A stretch of 10,908 bases of DNA, from positions 1-10,908 of the forward strand of contig JAHELX010000152.1 of NCBI GenBank assembly GCA_024643945.1, written 5' to 3'. How positions within the stretch are numbered: the first letter of the stretch is position 1; each line of letters opens with the position of its first letter. This DNA is from Anaerolineales bacterium (lineage in GTDB: Bacteria > Chloroflexota > Anaerolineae > 4572-78 > NAK82). Shown piece after piece: positions 1 to 5,638 of the stretch. Under the pieces are notes generated by a model. It made no database searches, was not told the origin of the DNA, and saw only the letters and a list, made by a program, of their open reading frames with translations. Made by a program: the position numbers and the translations under genes.

Positions 1-1
1 C

Positions 2-2620
2 CTGGTGGTGGTCCTCGACCGGGGGGGACGAATTCTGCGCTTCAACCGCGCCTGCGAACGGGCAACCGGCTACTCGTTCGACGAGGTGAGGGGCAAACTG
101 CTCTGGGATTTGTTTCTCATCCCGGAAGAGGTAGAGCCGGTCAAGGCCGTCTTTGAGGAACTCCAGGCGGGCCAGTTCCCGAACGAATACGAGAACCACT
201 GGGTAACCAAACATGGGGATCGCCGGCTGATCGCCTGGTCCAACACGGCGCTCCTGGGCGCCGACGGCGCGGTCGAATACGTCATCGGCACTGGCATCGA
301 CGTCACTGAGCGCAGGCAGGCCGAGTCCCAAAGAGATGCTACGCTAGAGGCACTGAAAAAAGCGCACCAGGATCTGGAACTGCGGGTGCTGGAGCGGACC
401 ACCGAACTTCGGGAAGCCAACCGGAGCTTGCAGGAGGAAATAGCCGAGCGCCGGTGGGTGGAGGAGGCACTGCGGCAGAGTGAGGGCCATATGCGCTCCC
501 TGATGGAGAGTGCCCGGAGCTATGCCGTCTACCGGATCGCCGTGGATCCGACCAACCCCTTCCTGGCTCGGGTCGTTCTGGCCAGCCCTTCCATGAAAGA
601 GCTGCTGAGCATCCCCGATCTGCATGACTTTGTCACCTGGTTTGACAAAATCCACCCCGATGACCTGACGCGGATTGTGGAAGCCAACCGCTGCTCGCTG
701 GAAACCGGTGTGCCCTTTGACCGGCAGTTCCGTGTCTTTAATGAAGGTCGAGGTGAGTGGGCTTGGGTCCACGTTCGGTCTACACCGGTTTTTGACGACG
801 AGGGCAGGCTGACCCATTTCAACGGCCTGGTGGCCGACGTCACCGAGCAAAAGCAAGCCAAGCAGGCCCTCGAGGAAGCCTACCAGACCCTGGAACAGCG
901 GGTCGAGGATCGGACCAGGGAGCTGGCAGCGCTGAATGTGATTTCCGGTGTGGTGAGCCGCTCGCTCGATCTGAACAAGATCACGAGCAGTGCTCTGGAA
1001 AAAACCATGGAAGTCACACAAATGGAGATGGGTGCCGTCTATCGCGCCCTGGTGGACGGTGATTCAGACAGCCCGTCCCTCAAGCCGGTAGCTTACAAGC
1101 TGGTAGCTTACCGGGGTTTATCCGAAGAACTGGTCCGGGCAGTAGATCGGATTCCTTTGCGCAACAGCGCCATGGAGCAGGCGGCAGATTTGGGACGGCC
1201 CTATGTGTGGCACGTCGCGGACGTGCCACCCCACGCCGGGCTGGCCGAGCTGTTTGAAAAAGAAGGGCTGCATTTCGCCATTTCCATTCCACTGACGGCA
1301 AAGGGGCAAATTGTAGGCGGCATGAACATCGGGACGCGGCAAGCCAAAGCTGTGACACCAGAGGCACTGTCCTTGCTCGCTGCCATCGGCCAACAGATCG
1401 GCATGGCCGTCGAGAATGCCCGGCTGTACGAGGCCGAACAGGACCGCAGAGAGGAATCGGAAGGGCGGCGGCGGGTGGCCGAAGGGATGCGTGAGATCCT
1501 TGCTATGCTCAACTCCCGGCAATCGTTGCCCGAGATCCTGGACTTTATTGCATCGCAGACCTGCCGGCTGCTTCGCAGTGAGGCGGCGGCGATCTTGCGC
1601 CTGGAAGACAACGTGCTCAGAATTCAGGCATCGTGTGGCCTGAAAGCCGATCAGGTCCCGCAGATTGTCGTGCCCCTGGGCACAGCAGCGGCCGGGCGCG
1701 CTTTGGCCGAACGCCGGCCGGTGATCGTGCCGGACCTGCGGGCACAGGGGAATCCGCAGCGGCGCGGCGAAATCCCGCCCGAGCCATACTGGACGCAACT
1801 GCAGCAACTGGTCCAGGACTACCGGGCTGTTCTGGCGGTGCCGCTCATCGTCAAAGAGGAGCCGTACGGTGCCATCTCGCTGTACTACCGTGCACTCCGC
1901 GAATTTTCCGAAGAGGAGATCCGGCTGGCCATGGGCGTTGCCGACCAGGTAGCGCTAGCGATCGAGAACGCCCGGCTGCGGGAACAGGCCGGACAGGCAG
2001 CGGCCATGGAGGAACGGGGCCGGCTGGCCCGGGAATTGCACGATTCGGTGACCCAGTCGCTTTACAGCGTGACCATGTACGCCGAAGCCGCTGCCCGGCT
2101 GATGACAGCGGGCCAGGAGGCAGCCGCCGCCGAGTACCTGCGCGACGCGGGGGACACGGCCGAGGAGGCGCTGCGCGAGATGCGGTTGATGATCTACCAG
2201 CTCCGCCCGCCGGTGCTGGAGAAGGGTGGGCTGGCTGTCGCCCTCCAGGTGCGTCTGGACGCCGTAGAGCGCCGCGGCGGCATCCACGCCGAGCTGCACA
2301 TTGAAGGGCAGGAACGGCTGCCACCCGCCATCCAGGCTGAGCTCCACCAGATCGCCCAGGAGGCGCTGAACAACGCCCTCAAGCATGCCCACGCCCGGAA
2401 GGTGCAGGTGCAATTGCGCTTTGGCGAGGCCGCCACCTGCATGGAAGTTCAGGACGACGGCGTAGGCTTTGATCTGACCGCCGCCCGGGACGGGGGTGGG
2501 CTGGGCCTGCCCGGCATGAAGGAGCGGGTACAGAAAATCGGCGGGCGGCTGGAGATCAAGAGCGCGCCCGGCCAGGGGACGAAGATCGTTGTCGAGGTAC
2601 CCACCGGAGGTGTAGGATGA
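2..2620 (+). CDS. PAS-PAS-GAF-GAF sensor histidine kinase, NarL/LiaS type (5' partial)
   Basis: Cytoplasmic two-component sensor kinase that should autophosphorylate on histidine and pass the phosphate to the regulator encoded next. The frame is open to the left edge and the first residues are already inside a PAS fold, so the true start is upstream. Numbering from the GTG at 5: PAS 1 at about 1-105, ending in the PAC-like GTGIDVTERR; coiled coil about 107-160; PAS 2 about 165-285, ending VADVTEQKQ; coiled coil about 286-308; GAF 1 about 315-478; GAF 2 about 500-660; HisKA_3 dimerisation domain with phospho-acceptor H679 in ARELHDSVTQSLY; HATPase_c with N-box N789-N790, G1 box DDGVGFD (817-823) and G2 box GGGLGLPGM (830-838). 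All kinase motifs are intact. No membrane helix is seen, so it probably senses an internal signal, though upstream sequence is missing. GAF 1 carries a five-residue tandem duplication. Its stop overlaps the regulator start (ATGA). The ligand cannot be told from sequence. Confidence 0.95.
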   Translation: MVVVLDRGGRILRFNRACERATGYSFDEVRGKLLWDLFLIPEEVEPVKAVFEELQAGQFPNEYENHWVTKHGDRRLIAWSNTALLGADGAVEYVIGTGIDVTERRQAESQRDATLEALKKAHQDLELRVLERTTELREANRSLQEEIAERRWVEEALRQSEGHMRSLMESARSYAVYRIAVDPTNPFLARVVLASPSMKELLSIPDLHDFVTWFDKIHPDDLTRIVEANRCSLETGVPFDRQFRVFNEGRGEWAWVHVRSTPVFDDEGRLTHFNGLVADVTEQKQAKQALEEAYQTLEQRVEDRTRELAALNVISGVVSRSLDLNKITSSALEKTMEVTQMEMGAVYRALVDGDSDSPSLKPVAYKLVAYRGLSEELVRAVDRIPLRNSAMEQAADLGRPYVWHVADVPPHAGLAELFEKEGLHFAISIPLTAKGQIVGGMNIGTRQAKAVTPEALSLLAAIGQQIGMAVENARLYEAEQDRREESEGRRRVAEGMREILAMLNSRQSLPEILDFIASQTCRLLRSEAAAILRLEDNVLRIQASCGLKADQVPQIVVPLGTAAAGRALAERRPVIVPDLRAQGNPQRRGEIPPEPYWTQLQQLVQDYRAVLAVPLIVKEEPYGAISLYYRALREFSEEEIRLAMGVADQVALAIENARLREQAGQAAAMEERGRLARELHDSVTQSLYSVTMYAEAAARLMTAGQEAAAAEYLRDAGDTAEEALREMRLMIYQLRPPVLEKGGLAVALQVRLDAVERRGGIHAELHIEGQERLPPAIQAELHQIAQEALNNALKHAHARKVQVQLRFGEAATCMEVQDDGVGFDLTAARDGGGLGLPGMKERVQKIGGRLEIKSAPGQGTKIVVEVPTGGVG
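1082..1111 (+). repeat. 15-bp tandem duplication inside GAF 1
   Basis: AAGCCGGTAGCTTAC is followed directly by AAGCTGGTAGCTTAC, one mismatch in 15. It encodes KPVAY then KLVAY (residues 360-369 from the GTG at 5). The length is five codons, so the frame is kept. GAF domains usually carry a single strand of the L-V-A-Y-R-G-L type here, so one copy looks like a recent slippage duplication that lengthens a strand or loop. Any functional effect is unknown. Confidence 0.75.
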
Positions 2621-3288
2621 CAGCACTCATTCGTGTATTGATTGCCGATGACCACGCCATTCTGCGCAAGGGCATCCGCGCCCTGCTGAGCACCGAGCCT
2701 GATATCCAGGTCGTGGGCGAGACGGGCGATGGCCTGGAGACGGTGGCCCAGGCACAGGCGCTGCGCCCCGACGTGATCCTGATGGACCTCGTCATGCCTG
2801 AGATGGACGGCATCGAAGCGACGCGCCGGATCACGGCCGAGCAGCCAGGCGTGCACATCCTGGTGCTGACCAGCTTTGCCGCCGACGATAAGGTCTTCCC
2901 GGCCATCAAGGCCGGGGCGCTGGGCTACATCCTGAAGGATTCCGGCCCGGCCGAGCTGGTGCAGGCCATCCACCAGGTCTATCGGGGACAGCCGTCGCTG
3001 GAGCCTTCCATCGCCCTCAAAATGCTTCAGGAGCTCTGCCATCCCCCTCAACGACCGCCCACACCCGAGCCGCTCAGCGAGCGCGAGTTGGAAGTGCTGC
3101 GCCTGCTCGCCCAGGGCAAGAGCAACCGGGAGATTGCGGACCAGTTGGTCATCACCGAGTTGACGGTGCGCACCCATGTCAGCAATATCCTGGGCAAGTT
3201 GCACCTGGCCAGCCGCACCCAGGCGGCGCTGTATGCCCTGAAGGAGGGACTGGCCTCCCTCGACGATGTACCGGCCATGGAAGCATAG
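2617..3288 (+). CDS. NarL/FixJ-family response regulator (REC + LuxR HTH)
   Basis: DNA-binding response regulator of 223 residues, the usual full length, and the expected partner of the kinase upstream. The receiver domain (about 5-120) has the acidic pair D11-D12, phospho-acceptor D57 in ILMDLVMPEMDG, switch residue T85 and conserved K107 in YILKDSG. A proline-rich linker (about 142-152) leads to a LuxR-type helix-turn-helix (about 153-216), with LSERELEVLRLLAQGKSN and the recognition-helix region LTVRTHVSNILGKLHLASR. The ATG overlaps the kinase stop as ATGA, with GGAGG at 2606-2610 six bases before it, so the two are translationally coupled. Target promoters are unknown. No obvious terminator follows the stop. 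Confidence 0.96.
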   Translation: MTALIRVLIADDHAILRKGIRALLSTEPDIQVVGETGDGLETVAQAQALRPDVILMDLVMPEMDGIEATRRITAEQPGVHILVLTSFAADDKVFPAIKAGALGYILKDSGPAELVQAIHQVYRGQPSLEPSIALKMLQELCHPPQRPPTPEPLSERELEVLRLLAQGKSNREIADQLVITELTVRTHVSNILGKLHLASRTQAALYALKEGLASLDDVPAMEA

Positions 3289-3368
3289 GAGCGAGGTCGC
3301 CTTGCCCTCAGAACTACCTCAGCGATGAAATAGGTTGGCTATCAGATCCTGAAAGATTCTGGGGGTGG

Positions 3369-3446
3369 GTCGCTCTGACCGTGTACGGCGATCCAGCATC
3401 CCGGAACCAGGCCGCCAAGGCTGGTGTGGATGTGTTCCTGGTGTAG
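3369..3446 (+). pseudogene. Remnant of a response-regulator receiver domain
   Basis: Read in the frame of 3369, the DNA encodes VALTVYGDPASRNQAAKAG followed by VDVFLV and an in-frame TAG at 3444-3446. This matches the fourth-strand to fifth-strand segment of REC domains: switch Thr, then the alpha-4 helix ending in A-G-A/V-D, then the F-L strand before the conserved Lys. The stop falls where that Lys should be. Nothing upstream in this frame resembles the earlier REC strands, and there is no start or binding site. It differs from the intact regulator just upstream, so it is debris of another gene rather than a duplication of that one. The call rests on about 25 residues. Confidence 0.5.
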
Positions 3447-3447
3447 G

Positions 3448-3606
3448 GGCACCGCCGCCATCATCATGGTCCTGTACGAATTCCTGGTGCGGCGTTTCAA
3501 CGTCGTGCGCTTTCTGTTCAGCATGAAACCGCTGCCCAAGGCGCTCGCCGTGCAGCCCAAGGAAGCCATGCCGCCCAGCCGCGCGGGGACGCTGCCATCG
3601 CCTTGA
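3448..3606 (+). pseudogene. Remnant resembling the C-terminus of an acyltransferase-3-like membrane protein
   Basis: The frame gives GTAAIIMVLYEFLVRRFNVV then RFLFSMKPLPKA, and ends in TGA after a Pro/Ala-rich tail. A last hydrophobic helix followed by an R-R-x-N-x-x-R-F-L-F-G-M-K-type tail is, as I recall it, typical of the C-terminus of multi-pass acyltransferases (OpgC/acyltransferase-3 group) in this kind of genome. The rest of the protein, normally more than 300 residues, is absent. The preceding DNA belongs to the receiver-domain scrap, with the frame changing at about 3444. No binding site precedes the ATG at 3466 or the frame's first ATG at 3424. Probably a dead 3' gene end. The family assignment is tentative. 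Confidence 0.4.
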
Positions 3607-3815
3607 GCCAGTCGAGGGCCGGGGTCGTGCTGCGCAAAGGACGGCCGACCTCCGAGGTCCCCCGAGCCCTGGAAAATTGGAGGCGTACCAGCCAGAGGAG
3701 GGGAATCCCACCGCTGTCCGGGCAACGCGCACCGGGTTTTGGGAGCGGTGGACAGGGATGAGCCATGGGCATCCAATGCCCCCACGTGACTGAATGGTGG
3801 CTCGAGAGCACCCGT

Positions 3816-3833
3816 CTACCACAAATGTGGTAG
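3816..3833. repeat. 8-bp perfect inverted repeat with 2-base loop
   Basis: CTACCACA (3816-3823) and TGTGGTAG (3826-3833) are exact reverse complements around AA. A two-base loop is too tight for a stable RNA hairpin, so a dimeric protein-binding dyad is as likely as a structure. It lies 20 bases before the larger hairpin and about 80 bases before the candidate promoter. Confidence 0.5.
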
Positions 3834-3852
3834 GTTGGCTCTACCAAGATTG

Positions 3853-3887
3853 TAGGATAGGACCGCTTTTACAGCGGTCCTATCCTA
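3853..3887. terminator. Perfect 15-bp stem, 5-base loop; terminator-like hairpin
   Basis: TAGGATAGGACCGCT (3853-3867) and AGCGGTCCTATCCTA (3873-3887) are exact reverse complements around TTTAC. The stem is far longer and cleaner than chance in 700 bases. It sits between the debris and the promoter of the DUF333 ORF, where a terminator insulating the two sides would fit. Neither side has a real U-tract (TTAGTCTC follows on the + side, and reading the other way ACAATCTT follows), so simple intrinsic termination is not proven. Alternatives are a mobile-element end or a regulatory dyad. The inverted repeat itself is certain; the function is inferred. Confidence 0.6.
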
Positions 3888-3913
3888 TTAGTCTCAAATC
3901 CCGCGTTTTGACG

Positions 3914-3942
3914 ATGACGGCAAAACAGCACTGTGTTATGCT
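3914..3942 (+). promoter_or_regulatory. Candidate sigma-70-like extended -10 promoter
   Basis: ATGACG (3914-3919) is spaced 17 bases from TATGCT (3937-3942), and TG at 3934-3935 forms an extended -10 (TGTTATGCT). A second -35-like TTGACG lies at 3908-3913 but would need a 23-base spacer. Predicted transcription would begin near 3949, giving a short leader to the ATG at 3971. It follows directly after the 15-bp hairpin. Found by consensus matching only. Confidence 0.4.
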
Positions 3943-3970
3943 GGGGGCGAGAGGACAAGGAGATGGCAAA

Positions 3971-4570
3971 ATGAGTCACGGGCTTAAGATGGTTTTGGGA
4001 AACGCAGGTGGCCTTTTGCTGCTGGGCCTGGTCCGCTCGTCCGTGCCGGAGCCAGTATCGGAGGCGACCATGAGCCCTGATGGTGCGGGGCTGCCCAATC
4101 CGGCCTCGGCCTACTGTGAGCAACAGGCCGGCAGGCTGGAGATCCGCACCGCCGCCGACGGTGGCCAATACGGTGTCTGCCTCTTCCCCGACGGCAGCGA
4201 ATGTGACGAGTGGGCCTTCTACCGGGGCGAATGCGGTCCAGGAGGCAAGGCTGCCGGGCCATCGGCCGAAGTGGTGGCTGCTCGCCGCGATGCGGCCCTG
4301 ACCTACATCGCCGAACACTATGGCAACCAGGCACCCCCACCTGAGCTTGAGTGGCAGCAGGTCTCGATGGAGGAATCGATCGCACCAGAAGGGTCACTGG
4401 GTCAGGTGGCCTACGGCTCGCTGCCCGACCAGGCCGCACTCCACGGGCTGCTCGAGCGCATTCGCGATCTCAATTTGACCTTAATCTCGGTTTCCTGCGG
4501 CGGTCCGTCCACCGCGCCCACATCGGCCGCATTCTACGACCAAAACCAAGATACAAGGAGGACATCATGA
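3971..4570 (+). CDS. Secreted DUF333 protein with a foreign-looking C-terminal half
   Basis: A 199-residue protein of unknown function, probably exported. The start is ATG 3971 because AAGGAG (3957-3962) lies eight bases before it. The frame runs further upstream to 3794, but through the hairpin and promoter. Residues 1-30 form a basic-then-hydrophobic signal-like segment (GGLLLLGLV) with no lipobox Cys. Residues 43-88 match DUF333, with NPASAYC, a G-Y/Q-Y-G-V-C-x-F-P-D-G core, SECDEWAFYRGEC and four conserved Cys. About 95-145 resemble the region that normally follows DUF333 in longer homologs. Residues 153-174 (DQAALHGLLERIRDLNLTLI plus SV) match the C-terminal end of an unrelated ~75-residue family of short proteins. 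Residues 175-199 look like read-through of what was intergenic DNA, including the next gene's binding site. The stop overlaps the next ATG (ATGA). It is probably a deletion-born fusion; whether it is functional is unknown. Confidence 0.75.
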   Translation: MSHGLKMVLGNAGGLLLLGLVRSSVPEPVSEATMSPDGAGLPNPASAYCEQQAGRLEIRTAADGGQYGVCLFPDGSECDEWAFYRGECGPGGKAAGPSAEVVAARRDAALTYIAEHYGNQAPPPELEWQQVSMEESIAPEGSLGQVAYGSLPDQAALHGLLERIRDLNLTLISVSCGGPSTAPTSAAFYDQNQDTRRTS

Positions 4571-4803
4571 CGACCATTAGGGCTTTCATCAAGAGGCACC
4601 CGCTACTGACCTTCTACGCCGTAGTGTTCGTCATCTCATGGGGCGGCTTCCTCCATATGGGTCCATGCGTATTTACCCCAAATCGCAGCATTGCCCGAGA
4701 GTATCAGTTTTATCAAGCCCGTGGGATATTTATTGCTACTTCTTGGGCTAACCCTTTGGGGGGCTGCGGTTATCCAATTATTGACGGGCTTTTCCAAAGG
4801 TAA
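4567..4803 (+). pseudogene. 5' fragment of a CPBP-family intramembrane metalloprotease gene
   Basis: AAGGAGG (4555-4561) five bases before ATG 4567 is a strong start. The first 30 or so residues, MTTIRAFIKRHPLLTFYAVV then FVISWGGFL, match the N-terminal anchor of CPBP (CAAX protease and bacteriocin-processing) membrane proteases as I know them from Chloroflexota. After about residue 31 (position ~4660) the similarity ends. The frame then reads the following methyltransferase DNA out of phase to a TAA at 4801-4803, giving 78 residues in all. None of the protease motifs (EExxxR, FxxxH, HxxxN) is present, so it cannot be a working protease. The start signals survive, so a short chimeric peptide could still be made. 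Confidence 0.6.
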
Positions 4804-5050
4804 ACTAGTAACTACCGGCGCATACGGCGTTGTCCGCAATCCCATCTACTCCAGTGTGACGTTCTTCATCCTTCCCGCCGTCGCGCTGATGACGTTAACC
4901 TGGGTCTATTTCGTTGCTTCGGTCTTTTTGTATGCCGGTGTGATGATTTTTATCGGCAAAGAGGAGGAACAACTCACGCAGGCCTTTGGCAAGGAGTATG
5001 AAGATTATCTAGCAAGGGTTGATCGGCTGGTTCCATTCAAAAAACCTTGA
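4691..5050 (+). CDS. ICMT/PEMT-type isoprenylcysteine carboxyl methyltransferase-like protein, N-terminally truncated
   Basis: Membrane methyltransferase of the isoprenylcysteine carboxyl / phospholipid methyltransferase group, which moves a methyl group from S-adenosylmethionine to a lipid-linked or other substrate at the membrane. The conserved C-terminal core is intact: helix FIKPVGYLLLLLGLTLW, then LVTTGAYGVVRNPIYSS (the R-N-P-x-Y SAM-binding segment), two further helices, and GKEEEQLTQAFGKEYEDYL, with the Glu pair and F-G-x-E-Y ending, then V-x-R-L-V-P-F. The family usually has about 150-200 residues with one or two more N-terminal helices. Here only 119 follow the TTG at 4691, which has no clear binding site. 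The same frame continues upstream to about 4660 as HAYLPQIAALPESISF, consistent with more of the gene having been lost at the CPBP junction. Translation could depend on the CPBP fragment upstream. Probably a truncated gene; activity is doubtful. Confidence 0.65.
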   Translation: MPESISFIKPVGYLLLLLGLTLWGAAVIQLLTGFSKGKLVTTGAYGVVRNPIYSSVTFFILPAVALMTLTWVYFVASVFLYAGVMIFIGKEEEQLTQAFGKEYEDYLARVDRLVPFKKP

Positions 5051-5149
5051 TGGCGCGGCTGTGGCGCTGGCACACAGGCTGGTGCCCCGGCTGGAAAGCT
5101 TACCAGACACATCTGGCTGAACAAGCAAAACCACAAGAAAGAGGCTGAA

Positions 5150-5593
5150 ATGTCCCAAACACCATCTGTCCCTCCATTCGTCAATTCTGCCATGAAATTC
5201 GTGCTACGCTCGCCTGTGCACGGGATGGTCAGCAAATCATTTCTGCTGATCACCTTCACCGGGTGCAAGAGCGGCAAGACCTACACGACCCCGGTCAGCT
5301 ACTCTCAAGATGGCGATCAGGTGACCATTTTTACCCATGCAGCCTGGTGGAAAAACCTGCGCAGCGAGGCGCCGGTCACATTGCGCATACGGGGACGGGA
5401 GCTCCAGGGACTGGCAGAACCGGTCGCCGAGGATAAGCAAGCCATCGCAGCCGGGCTGATGGCGCATCTGCGCAAGGTGCCGAGTGACGCCAGGTATTAC
5501 GGTGTGACCTTCGACGACGACAAAAACCCAAGAGCAGAAGAAGTGGAGAAAGCTGCGCAGACTGTGGTGATGATCCGCATCCGGCTGTGCTGA
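5150..5593 (+). CDS. DUF385 / deazaflavin-dependent nitroreductase-family oxidoreductase
   Basis: A 147-residue split-barrel flavoprotein of the family named nitroreductase / F420-dependent (Ddn-like) oxidoreductase. Members bind F420 or a flavin and reduce varied substrates; the substrate here is unknown. The family signature is clear: TGCKSGKTYTTPVSY at 37-51 (normally G-R-K-S-G-x-x-x-T-T-P-V), a strand with DGDQVTIF, then WWKNLRSEAPVTLRIRG at 66-82 (W-x-x-N-L plus the following strand). The length suits the family. Start ATG 5150 has AAGAAAGAGG just upstream (about 5135-5144). The usual Arg/Lys after the first Gly of the signature is Cys39 here, a modest deviation. It appears to be the first gene of an operon with the serine hydrolase, whose start lies 45 bases beyond its stop. 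Whether the host makes F420 cannot be judged from this window. Confidence 0.85.
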   Translation: MSQTPSVPPFVNSAMKFVLRSPVHGMVSKSFLLITFTGCKSGKTYTTPVSYSQDGDQVTIFTHAAWWKNLRSEAPVTLRIRGRELQGLAEPVAEDKQAIAAGLMAHLRKVPSDARYYGVTFDDDKNPRAEEVEKAAQTVVMIRIRLC

Positions 5594-5638
5594 TCCCCAA
5601 TTTGGCATTGTTTCGCGATAAAGAAGGAAGTGCAATCC

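Larger units (their letters stand above)
3289..3970. other. Stretch with no intact gene: debris and inverted repeats
   Basis: No full-length gene with a ribosome binding site and recognisable product lies here on either strand. The stretch holds two protein-coding scraps (3369-3446 and 3448-3606). It also holds an 8-bp dyad with a 28-base loop (CCACCGCT at 3708-3715, AGCGGTGG at 3744-3751), an 8-bp hairpin (3816-3833), a 15-bp perfect hairpin (3853-3887) and a promoter-like site (3914-3942). The long minus-strand frames across it give low-complexity, Arg/Pro/Gly-rich translations typical of shadows in GC-rich DNA. Between about 3607 and 3707 I see nothing identifiable. Confidence 0.6.

Noticed and set aside
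1633..2304. Long plus-strand frame inside the histidine kinase
   Set aside because: It overlaps GAF 2 and the HisKA_3 domain, whose motifs are intact in the other frame; the translation is an Arg/Gly/Pro-rich shadow.
3708..3751. 8-bp dyad with a 28-base loop as an integron attC or recombination site
   Set aside because: It lacks the GTTRRRY / RYYYAAC core signatures, and no integrase is present in the window.
3319..3822. 167-residue minus-strand ORF across the debris zone
   Set aside because: Composition is rich in Arg, Pro and Gly, no domain is recognised, there is no good binding site, and the plus strand has better matches in other frames.
3794..3970. N-terminal extension of the DUF333 ORF
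   Set aside because: It reads through the 15-bp hairpin and the promoter-like site; AAGGAG before ATG 3971 and the signal-like segment support the later start.
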